64,000 bases of DNA. Origin: Undaria pinnatifida (taxonomy: Eukaryota > Sar > Phaeophyceae > Laminariales > Alariaceae). Location of the stretch: contig JABAKD010000019.1 in the NCBI GenBank assembly GCA_012845835.1, forward strand, positions 5,627,494 through 5,691,493, read 5' to 3'. The notes beneath the pieces are model-generated. The model was not told the DNA's origin, ran no database searches, and saw nothing but the letters and a program-made list of their open reading frames with translations. This document shows positions 57,601 through 64,000 of the stretch, piece after piece (position 1 is the stretch's first letter; every line of letters starts with the position of its first letter). A program made the position numbers and the translations under genes.

Positions 57601-59377
57601 TATTATTATTTTTGCTTCTTTATTTTGACAACAAAAAACAAATTTCCGTGATTTTCCGGAAAATATTTGCTTCGAAGATTAAGCACTCGAAACTCGAAAC
57701 GCAAAAAAAACGGAGCTCTTCAAGAGCAAATACGGTTGGTTCACCTCGGTGGTGAGGAGGTAGCTGGCGACGGCTGTGTTCGCCGCGAACAGCGGGGCCA
57801 GGAAAACGCACCTGCGCAAAGGACAGACGGCGACGCCACGCGAGGGGGGGTGGGGGGGGGGGGAGAGCGGGGGGGAGGGGGGAAATATCATTATCATGCA
57901 CGGTCGTAGAGTTAAGAACATAGACCCTCGCATCCCCATCATGCCGGGACGGAGCACATTGGATTTTTACCGACCAGGACGGGAGTGGGGGCATAAGCGG
58001 GAGGTTCGGTTCGGTTCACACATCCGGTACAGGATCCACAGAGGTATTTTTCTTATGCGTACCAGGGAGCGAACGGGGGGCGGATAGGGGGCATAAGCGA
58101 GGTGATGGGTTCGGCCCGCACGCCATCATAGTGGAGCGATCTCCTTAGTGATGAGCTTAAACCCTTTAGGGTCCCAAAACTCCAGCCTTTACTAATTCCA
58201 AGTAATTTTCCCCTCAAAAAGGGTTTCCAGTTGCACAGGGGTTACGCTTCCTTTTTCCCCATCCACCGGAATAAAATAATTAAAAAAATCTTCCCGGCAC
58301 CGAGCAACCGGCCGACCTTCCCCCGAAGTACTTAGAGAACACGCAGGAGAGGGGGATGGGAGGGGGACTCTCCTACATCAGACCTTCGAGGGGGACGTTT
58401 CACACCACTCTGCTCCCCCCCTCGTAAGCGCGCGGCTCGCACCGCTCCGCTTCCGGCAACCTACTATAGAGACCCACGGGGGCGTTTCAAAGCTCTCCCC
58501 CCTCTCCATAAGTGCCCCCCCGTTCACGTCTCAGTTCTTGCCTTGCTGCTCCGCCTCCATCACAGAAAGCGAACTAAAAGAGAAAAAAACGCCGCTGACA
58601 AGACAACAGCAACAACAACATCACCGCCATCCCCCAACACTCACCGCCACCCCACCCCCCCTTTCCCCCCGCAACCAACAAAAACGTACATGTTCCGGAT
58701 GTTGATAGTGACGTGTAGAGCGTGAAGTACCCAGTAGAAGGAGGCCGCAGTCGCCATGAGACCCGGGTAGATCGTCCCGCCTATGGTCCTGCCCAGGGGG
58801 TACCATCCCCTGTCGTCAAACCAGTTCAGGAAGTCTAGGAAACCCTCGGTGGCGAGGAACTTCGTCGTGCGGAAGTTGAAGTAGGGATCGAACTCGTGGA
58901 TGACCGACTCGTAGCGCACCTGTGTTTATTTTAAGGTAACATTTTCCATTTCAAGGTCAGGTAAAGGCCCTAACAATGTTTTACCGCCGTAGTTTTAAGA
59001 CCATTGACCCTCGCATTCCTACACTACCCTCCGACCCCGACCGCTCAGTAACCGCAGCGAACAGGCGGGGAAGGCGGGTGAAAAACGCGAGGGCGCAAAT
59101 CATGCCAAGAATCGCGTACTCGTACTTCATGACACTCATCACCTCAGTCACCCCCCCCCCCCCCCCCTTCCCCTCCTTCCCCCCCCCCTTCCCCTCCTTC
59201 CCCCCCCCCTTCCCCTCCTCCCCCCCCCCCTTCCCCTCCTCCCCCCCCCCCCCCCCCTCCTTCCGTCCTCCACCCCCCTCCCCCACTCACCACAGCGAAG
59301 AGGCGGATGAAAAACGCCAGGGCGCAAATCATGGCAAGAATGGCGTACTTCATGACCGCTGCAATTCCTGTCCGCAT
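42953..59377 (-). CDS. STT3: STT3, oligosaccharyltransferase catalytic subunit (860 aa)
   Basis: STT3 moves the lipid-linked glycan to Asn in N-x-S/T sequons in the ER lumen. The 16 exons are: 59377-59291, 58919-58690, 57811-57745, 57441-57256, 55807-55643, 54404-54330, 51881-51697, 50964-50615, 50239-49989, 49415-49296, 48888-48757, 47661-47554, 46920-46795, 45396-45160, 43680-43571, 43106-42953. The sum is 2,583 bases, exactly 861 codons with TAA, and every junction keeps phase. Family landmarks: [12 protein letters not shown] (acceptor and metal Asp), [68 protein letters not shown], the catalytic [52 protein letters not shown]. The N-terminal two thirds is strongly hydrophobic, as expected for a multi-pass ER protein. 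The C-terminus adds a Cys-rich extension ([20 protein letters not shown]). The start is the first in-frame ATG of exon 1. Confidence 0.95.
43684..43706. repeat. Short interstitial TTAGGG repeat
   Basis: GGTTAGGGTTAGGGTTAGGG directly abuts STT3 exon 15. In the transcript it reads as CCCTAA units just before the acceptor CCTCAG, so it forms the pyrimidine tract. Confidence 0.8.
43743..44040. mobile_element. MITE family B, copy in an STT3 intron
   Basis: Left TIR CACGCGTGCTACGATAGAG; the right TIR read inward is GACACACATGCTACGGTAGA continuing GGTGA. The core is GGGGCTCCTTAACC and CCAAAATCGTCGGAATC. Confidence 0.75.
44050..44335. mobile_element. MITE family B, adjacent partial copy
   Basis: The core GGGGCTCCTTAACCTACTAT and CAAATCGTCGGAATGCCATT and a right TIR (CACCTCTAACGTAGCATGTG) follow directly after the previous copy. 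The left TIR is missing, so this is a tandem or nested partial duplicate. Confidence 0.65.
44398..44580. repeat. Dispersed repeat family D (pair with 48,460-48,645)
   Basis: Shared blocks in the same order: GAGCTCCT/GGGCTCCT, CAACATCTCACC, GACTTCG/CGAAGACTTTCG, CGCGCAA, GCTAGTCCTAAA, GCTCAACCGGACAGAA. About 185 bases. Both copies are in STT3 introns. No coding or TIR seen. Confidence 0.55.
44876..45105. repeat. (GGGTTG)n / (GGGTAG)n array in an STT3 intron
   Basis: About ten TTGGG-type units change into TAGGG-type units near 44,970. The G-runs could form quadruplexes on the plus strand. Confidence 0.9.
45449..45492. repeat. (GGTT)n microsatellite
   Basis: Nine or ten GGTT units just upstream (transcript sense) of STT3 exon 14. 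Confidence 0.95.
45790..45845 (-). pseudogene. Extra copy of part of STT3 exon 13
   Basis: The minus strand reads [17 protein letters not shown], against [17 protein letters not shown] in exon 13. Nucleotide identity covers about 50 bases. It is open, and GTGTGT follows the last codon, but no acceptor precedes it. Confidence 0.75.
47765..47910 (-). mobile_element. 5'-truncated LINE tail in an STT3 intron
   Basis: The minus strand reads [20 protein letters not shown] then [14 protein letters not shown] and ends ATGAGTACGCCCCCCCCC. This matches the 3' end of the LINE at 9.1-9.2 kb. It lies about 110 bases upstream of exon 12. Confidence 0.8.
48170..48270 (-). pseudogene. Partial copy of the STT3 exon 11 donor region
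   Basis: CACTTTCTCGTGGTGCATG here parallels CACCTTCTCGTGGTGCATG at the end of exon 11 (48,755-48,773). Both are preceded by AC-rich sequence. The donor GT is lost. Confidence 0.5.
49827..49985. mobile_element. MITE family C, copy 4
   Basis: ATTTTCCAATAATTTACCTTGACTGACGCC-type internal sequence (key block CAATAATTTACCTTGACTG) is shared with the 55.9-kb copy. The outer end CCGGCATCTTGCC lies two or three bases from the STT3 exon 9 donor at 49,988. Confidence 0.7.
50403..50455 (-). pseudogene. Partial copy of the STT3 exon 9 start
   Basis: GGTGAGAGCCAGACCGTGAC, then GACCCACGCCGGGAGGCTG, matches the first bases of exon 9 (GGTGAGAGCCAGCCCGCGAC, GCCGGGGGCTG) with a small insertion. It is in the intron before exon 9. 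Confidence 0.7.
51075..51118 (-). pseudogene. Partial copy of the STT3 exon 8 start with its acceptor
   Basis: GCTCAGACACAGACGCGATG and GAGGTGTACCTGTT mirror GCTCGGACACAGAAGCGATG and GGGATGTACCTGTT of exon 8 (50,933-50,967). It lies just upstream of the real exon in transcript sense. Confidence 0.75.
51238..51310 (-). pseudogene. Partial copy of STT3 exon 7
   Basis: The minus strand reads [20 protein letters not shown] against [20 protein letters not shown] (exon 7). It ends in a stop. A second trace of the exon 7 end lies at about 51,405-51,440 (ACTTGGAAGCGCAGGTCTGG). Confidence 0.8.
51530..51680. repeat. (GGCA)n array next to STT3 exon 7
   Basis: Several GTTAGGCA octamers pass into about 20 GGCA units that stop within 20 bases of the exon 7 donor. 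Confidence 0.95.
51895..52230. repeat. G-rich low-complexity tract
   Basis: GGGGGCGGGGGTGGG-like sequence with poly-G runs directly upstream (transcript sense) of exon 7. It acts as the pyrimidine-rich end of that intron. Confidence 0.85.
53110..53800. repeat. Inverted repeat with a tRNA-like segment
   Basis: AGCCGTGGTCACAGGTGTC (about 53,122) and its complement (about 53,768) face each other, together with neighbouring CCCGCATAGGGTTCA / GCGCACAGGGTTCA blocks. On minus, near 53,320-53,385, TGGCGTATCAGG (A-box-like) and AGTTCGAATCC (B-box-like) are about 50 bases apart, as in tRNA genes, but the acceptor and T stems do not pair. It could be a decayed tRNA-derived SINE head. Confidence 0.45.
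54885..55200. repeat. Diverged tandem duplication, unit of about 170 bp
   Basis: Two units share CAACAC-A-ATGGTGAGATCGT-like, GAGGGGAGGG/GAGGAGGGCA, ACACAA-like and GTTCTGGCG blocks. In an STT3 intron. Confidence 0.6.
55465..55545 (-). pseudogene. Partial copy of the STT3 exon 5 end
   Basis: The minus strand reads [20 protein letters not shown] against [20 protein letters not shown] in exon 5, and is followed by GTGTTA in place of the donor GTGCTA. It lies 100 bases downstream of the real exon end. Confidence 0.8.
55905..56085. mobile_element. MITE family C, best copy
   Basis: TIRs GCAAACATGTCAGGAGACGG at the left and GCAAATATGTCAGGAGACGG read inward from the right. About 175 bases, non-coding, in an STT3 intron. 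Confidence 0.8.
57203..57247 (+). mobile_element. SINE-like 3' tail fragment
   Basis: CGACTACGGCCATGCATGAA then ATGAGTACCCCCCCCCC: the last 40 bases of the SINE-like family only. It abuts the donor region of STT3 exon 4. Confidence 0.7.
57845..57985 (-). mobile_element. SINE-like 3' half, copy
   Basis: Minus: ATGTGCTCCGTCCCGGCATG, ATGCGAGGGTCTATG, ACGACCGTGCATGATAATGA, then a C-run. It lies just upstream of STT3 exon 3. Confidence 0.7.
59040..59140 (-). pseudogene. Second copy of STT3 exon 1
   Basis: The minus strand reads [19 protein letters not shown] then LPRLFAAV, against [21 protein letters not shown] in exon 1. The strong donor GTGAGT is replaced by GTTACT. It is separated from exon 1 by a C/T array (59,150-59,265). 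Confidence 0.8.
59150..59265. repeat. (CCCCTTCCCCTCCTTCC)n array
   Basis: Four or five short C/T-rich units with long C-runs between the two copies of STT3 exon 1. Confidence 0.9.
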
Positions 59378-62300
59378 CTCGGCAGCGTCCTCCACCCATT
59401 TCCCCCCGGCGTCGGGTTCGGTTCCCCGCACACCGTTGACGGCACGCTTCGAGCCATGTTGAAGACCCGTCGACTTCCCTACTGCTGCAAGTCGTTCATG
59501 TTCCGGAGACGGGGGGGGGGGGGGGGGGCGCTCTTAACTCTTAATACGATATGAATTGCTTTGGTGTGGTGGTATGATATGCTCTAGGTATGACATGCTA
59601 CGATATGATACGACATGGTGCGATACGGTATGATATGCCCTGACATGCTATAAGAAAATTGATACGAGCAGCTTTGCGTTTCGCGTCCTTCCACTACGCA
59701 CAGAACAGCGGAATCATAATCCTGTAAAAACGATACACTGCTGTAGTACTGAGTAGTAAAACTCCGATAGTCACTACTATTAATACTGCCATGATACATA
59801 CCAGTAGCATATACGAGATGCCTGATAATAATACTGCTATGATACATACCAGTAGCATATACGAGATGCCTGATAAGCGGGCACAGCGGCACGCCGTAGA
59901 GCGATGCTTATACTTGCACGAGTATATACAGCAGTAGCAGCAGCATTTTACAACGGAGCAATATAAGAGTGCATGCTCGACAGTTAGAGTTTCAGCGTCC
60001 CCGTGATGTTATGGCGGCTCAAGATCCTCGCCGCCGTTTCGCAGCAGACGTAGCAAACCCAACGAACGGGGTTGCGTGGCCCAACACGGCGGTGCATCGA
60101 CCAATCCCACACCTTATGATGCCCAATTCGGGACTGCTGAACCCACGTGGTTGGGGCAAACTACTTGTATTTAGTGTTGACGTTTGCAGTGTATCTGGTA
60201 GCTAGTAAGGCAAGGCCACTCACCAGGAACACCGCAAACCGCTTGTAGGTACGATATGTCGGCACTCGTGATGTTCTTGTAGAACAATGTAGACGTAAAT
60301 ATAAGGATCTACCTGATTTTAATATGTATATATAACGGTCCTTAAATTTACGACTACAGCGGTACGCTTTTCGGACAAATGAACTAATTTCCCATATTCC
60401 GTCAGATCTTCTCGTCTCTCCGCCCGTGCTCTGCGACCGCGTGCTTGCACGAGGAAGGTGCGCTTGCCCTATGCAGCCCAGCCAATCCAGATCGCACTAT
60501 TGCTGCACTAGGAACCATGTGCTCCATGAAATCCATGCATGTTGAGTGAAGCACCTCTACTGTTACGAGTAGCTACTGCTGGTGTGCCGTGCATACCTGT
60601 GGCAGTGGGTGCCATCACCGCCGCTGGTGCTGCGTGGGGGGGGGAGCGTCGCTTGTTCCCAAGATTTCGTGACATCCTTGCGTCCCTAGAGACCGGAAGC
60701 GCCCCGGACGCTGGGCAGAGAAACTGCCAGCTACGGGGAGGGTAAACGAGGCAAAGCCGGGTAGACGTGCAGAGAGGCGTAGGCCTCGTGAAATCTACGA
60801 GCAACCCTCTACCGTCAGGCGTCAACCTTACACGATATCGCACGGATGTAAGGTTTTCAGCTATATATCGCAGGCGGTTTATGGAGGGAATTTGATTTTT
60901 CCCCCCCAACATTCGATTTTGAATTTTGTTCCCATGTTCCTGCTTTCACTGCCGTGTTGGGACTCCCCTACCTCGGCTTGCTTTATGGCCAGAGTACGTG
61001 GGGTGACAGAGCAACATAGTGGACTATTTGGTTGTGCGAGAGGCTACCTCCATGATGCCGTTGTGTCAAAGCGCTTGCTGGGCTACGTGAGGTAATGTGC
61101 CGGGTAGTTTCCGCCGTTTCAATGTTGACGTTTGTACATGCATACCTACCTGTACTCTACCAGGTACGCTGTACACTGGTACGGCAAAACGAGCAGGGGC
61201 GACCACCCAGTCGGATGATGTTTGCACGTACATAGATCAGGTGACATAGATAGCCGGTGGGGAAAACCCGGGACCATGTGGGCCACCGAACAACTGGCTC
61301 AGAACCCTCAGAGACGACCTCATCGTTTTTCGATCCACCAAAGGCTCACATGCAAGACTCCCCACGGCAGTTTGAGACTGGAATTGTACTCCGTGCGCCC
61401 ATGCAGCAAAGAGGGCAAGCGGTACCGGCGCGCGGGTACTGGAAGCAGCCGAACGCTTCATGGCCAGGTGGCACGTAGAGGAGGCAAAAAAGAGATCGGA
61501 GCGCCGCGCAGCCCGGGTGCCCGAAGGCAAAGAAGCGGGGGGGGGAGGTAGGGAAATCACTGTTGAAAACAAATAGAGGACAGGGTAGCGAGGTACCAGG
61601 CCGACTATTAATATCAATACCTGGGAGCAGGTAATAGGTAAGGTACTCATACTACTACCGCTTGTATAACCTGTCTACCAGGTGCGTAACTCCATTCAAA
61701 CTGTTGCGACTAAATATATGGAGTGTATTTTTAAAAATGGAAAAATGCACGTCAGCTGTGAGATCGACCAAAAAGGTTTTTGATCAAAACTCAGCTTTGC
61801 AGGCTGCGTGTGATACTTCGATCGCGCGTGTCACGGGGTATGTATACCCTCGTGAAGGATACAGGCCGGTGGCTCCCCTGCTAATGGCAGGGTCAACAGG
61901 ACTAAGACGTCCAACCTTGTTCTGCGCACGGGAACTGTACAACCCGCATTGAGGGGGATAAAACCACACATCTGTTGAACTCGGTATGCATGAAACAATA
62001 ATCGTTGTAGGTGAGTTAACTTTTGGAGTGGGCTACTTGGGTCTACCGGGTTCGTACGCCAGTTCCTGTGTACCCCCTGTATATGTGGCAGGCCAGCGGA
62101 AGTCCAGCCCAGGCCTGATGCTCGGGTTGTTAGTGATGTCGAGTCATGGTGGAACATGCGGTGGACGTCGATCGCTACTGTTCCGAAGTGATCTCTCTTC
62201 TGTTATATACCTCCAATCTGATTCGTTTTGGCCTTGGATGAGAGCCTGTGGCCTGTGCTCTTGTGTTTGTTTAGTTTTTGGGTTGCCTGCTCTATCCCTT

Positions 62301-62494
62301 CGGGGGGGCGGTGCCGGCCGATACTGCGGTATTGATATCGCCGGTGTGCTGGTTCTTGCTGAACCAGTTTTCCCGTCTCTTCCCTTTTTTCTTTTTATTT
62401 CTCCTTTTTGTGTCCTTTTGGGTACCCTTTGGGGGTTCAGAGGCGATGAGGTCGATATGGACACTACACCATGGAAATAATATTGCAAGGAATT

Positions 62495-62580
62495 AGTGAA
62501 ATTCCGATGATATTGGCTTAAGGAGCCCCGTCATTCAGAAAATCAGATAGCTCAAAAGTGCTCTATCGTAGCACGCGTCT
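62495..62580. mobile_element. MITE family B end fragment
   Basis: GATATTGGCTTAAGGAGCCC, CGTCATTCAGAAAATC and CTCTATCGTAGCACGCGTC: core plus one TIR in reverse orientation. The other end is absent. Confidence 0.55.
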
Positions 62581-62794
62581 ACGCACAGATATGACACCCT
62601 GTAATTTGCTCGGGCAGCAACCCTTATTATTTTTCTTCGCCACGCACAGATATGCCACCCTAAGGTATATCCGGGCTCCAACCCGGCCCCTCCTTGCCCG
62701 CCCCCCGCCCCTTCCCCCCACCCACCCAACGATATACCCGGGCACCAACCGCAATCCCCCCCTGCCCCTGCCCTCCGTCCCCCGTTCCCCCGAA

Positions 62795-62945
62795 AGGTCT
62801 CACGGCGCTTTGCGCTTGGTGAAAGCATTGCCTGCCTGGTCGGTGAAAACCCGACATGCTCCGTCCCGGCATTGTACCGATGCGAGGGTCTATGATCTGG
62901 CAGACTACGGCCATCCATGGTCATGAGTGCACCCCCCTCCTTCTA
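62795..62945 (+). mobile_element. SINE-like copy near the right end
   Basis: GTCTCACGGCGCTTTGCGC, GAAAACCCGACATGCTCCG, ATGCGAGGGTCTATG, GACTACGGCCATCCATGGTC, ATGAGTGCACCCCCC. Confidence 0.75.
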
Positions 62946-63058
62946 GAACGGCGGAAAATACTCACGGTTAGACCGCCCTATGATACACCACGGCATCAAC
63001 GCTATCCTTTCTTCCCCGCCCGCCGCCCCCCGCCCCCTCCTCCCGAAGGTCTCTGCAG

Positions 63059-63256
63059 GCAGCATGCGGGGTTTCACCCCAAGGAGCCCCGCTGAACCCC
63101 GCTCTCCACGCTCTTTTTTCGGCGGCGTCGACGCTAGGCGATGAGGCGTTCTACACGGTAGCCCTGCCGCTGTGCGCCTGGGTCCTCGACCTCGAGCTAT
63201 CTCGCCGGTTGGCATTTTTCTGGGCCTCTACGTACTACGTGGGGCAGGCCGCTAAA
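63059..63256 (+). CDS. Sphingoid-base-phosphate phosphatase (PAP2 family), single exon in window
   Basis: An exon of 66 codons between acceptor TCTCTGCAG and donor AAA/GTGAGG encodes NPALHALFSAASTLGDEAFY, then TVALPLCAWVLDLELSRRLA and FFWASTYYVGQAAK. It matches the N-terminal membrane part of sphingosine-1-phosphate phosphatases (A-x2-LG-x-E-x-FY ... LP ... W-x-LD ... RRL ... Y-x-GQ-x2-K) and of plant long-chain-base-phosphate phosphatase. These ER enzymes remove phosphate from sphingoid base phosphates in sphingolipid turnover. The next residues in the family are the catalytic K-x6-RP motif, which must lie in the following exon beyond the window. The upstream start exon was not found. Confidence 0.75.
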
Positions 63257-63539
63257 GTGAGGGGGGAGACGATATAATCTGATCATTGGAATGCTTGTGC
63301 TTCGTACTTCGTACTTACAGCAGGCTTTTTTTTTATTCTGATGTGAAAGTCCCGTTCACGGGGAAGGTAGGGGTGCAGAGGGAGCGCAGGGAGGCTTTCC
63401 CTGGGTATGACCAATACCAGTACCGACCAACAACACCGCACGACCTTCTGACCGTCGAAACATGCGCGTAGCAGTTGCTAACCAGCCATTTTTCATGCAC
63501 AACGGGTTTTTGGTTGATACTTGGCTGGAGATGCTAATG

Positions 63540-63655
63540 GGGGGGGGGTGCACTCAGTTTGTGCATGGCCGTAGTCGTATGGCCATAGACCCTCGCATCC
63601 CTACTATGACGGGACAAAGCACGTCGAGTTTTCACCAACCAGGCAGATGCTGATG
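63540..63655 (-). mobile_element. SINE-like partial copy
   Basis: Minus: CTGCCTGGTTGGTGAAAACT, CGACGTGCTTTGTCCCGTC, GGGATGCGAGGGTCTATGG, CTACGGCCATGCACAAACTG, AGTGCACCCCCCCC. It directly abuts the next copy, tail to head. Confidence 0.8.
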
Positions 63656-63935
63656 GGGGGCGGGGGTGTACTCAGTTTGTGCATGGCTGTAATCGTATGA
63701 CCACGGACCCTCGCATCCCTACTATGCCAGGACGGAGCACGTTGGAATTTTCACCAACCATGCAGACATTGCTTGCACCAAGCGTGAAGCGCCGTGGGGT
63801 GTTCGGCGAGTCACATGAAGGGTGAACTGCATCCTTCCAAGAACCGCTCGTAAGACGGACTTCGGCACCTTGTGCCTACTTTCTTGCTTATGGATGACAG
63901 CGCCAATGAGTTATGCTTTGTTTTCTAATGGCGGG
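63655..63935 (-). mobile_element. SINE-like copy with head
   Basis: Minus: AACTCATTGGCGCTGTCATC, GGCACAAGGTGCCGAAGTCC, GTGACTCGCCGAACACC, GTGCAAGCAATGTCTGC, GTGCTCCGTCCTGGCATAG, GAGTACACCCCCGCCCCC. It agrees with copy D along its whole length. Confidence 0.85.
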
Positions 63936-64000
63936 GGGGGGCTCAATCGCTGTTAGACGGTTAAGGTGCAGAGGCATTTTTGCATTTTAGTTTAGGAAGA

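Larger units (their letters stand above)
59378..63058. other. Region between STT3 and the lipid phosphatase exon
   Basis: STT3 (minus) and the phosphatase gene (plus) diverge from here, so promoters of both are expected. The 5' exons of the phosphatase gene should also lie here, but I could not place them. A family B MITE fragment (62,495-62,575) and a SINE-like copy (62,795-62,945) are present. A 33-bp direct repeat (ATGATACATACCAGTAGCAT) lies near 59,790-59,870. No other gene recognised. Confidence 0.55.
63257..64000. other. Intron sequence of the phosphatase gene with two SINE-like copies
   Basis: After the exon donor the window ends in an intron. Two minus-oriented SINE-like copies fill 63,540-63,935. 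I saw no further exon. Confidence 0.55.

Overview
The window is eukaryotic nuclear DNA with few genes per kilobase and many introns. It looks like a photosynthetic stramenopile, most likely a brown alga, but the species cannot be read from the sequence. The reasons are multi-exon genes with strong GT-AG junctions, long introns packed with simple repeats and dead transposons, and a ubiquitin-activating enzyme with a two-part presequence of the kind used to reach complex plastids. I rebuilt the genes by joining open reading segments at splice sites. The phases were consistent at every resolved junction.

Layout. (1) 1-12,920, minus: N-terminal part of a UBA1-type ubiquitin-activating enzyme (E1), running off the left edge; one intron holds a dead LINE. 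(2) 12,921-16,268: intergenic, with a degenerate minisatellite, an inverted duplication and a copia fragment. (3) 16,269-17,091, plus: the 3' part of a small DUF3128-type protein gene. (4) 19,548-30,186, minus: SKI8/WDR61 WD40 protein, ten exons, 294 aa, with a GC-AG intron. (5) 32,120-38,763, minus: a CK1-like protein kinase, six exons, 985 aa, with a large activation-loop insertion and a long low-complexity tail. (6) 42,953-59,377, minus: STT3, the catalytic subunit of oligosaccharyltransferase, 16 exons, 860 aa. (7) 63,059-63,256, plus: one exon of a sphingoid-base-phosphate phosphatase (PAP2 family), running off the right edge.

The genes are ordinary housekeeping genes of different pathways and form no operon or cluster: ubiquitin activation, mRNA surveillance and transcription elongation, signalling, ER N-glycosylation and sphingolipid turnover. 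STT3 and the lipid phosphatase both act at the ER membrane, but nothing in the layout ties them together.

The rest is repeats. There is one nearly full-length decayed LINE (5.4-9.2 kb) split by a hAT-like MITE, and two 5'-truncated LINE tails. About ten copies of a SINE-like family end in the same GAGTAC-C tail as the LINE. At least two further MITE families and a long foldback element are present, and there is a different simple-sequence array in many of the introns. The most unusual signal is in STT3: fragments of at least seven of its exons lie as decayed extra copies in adjacent introns or just past the 3' end. The most interesting functional lead is the E1 presequence, which would fit the plastid-surrounding SELMA machinery rather than the cytosol.
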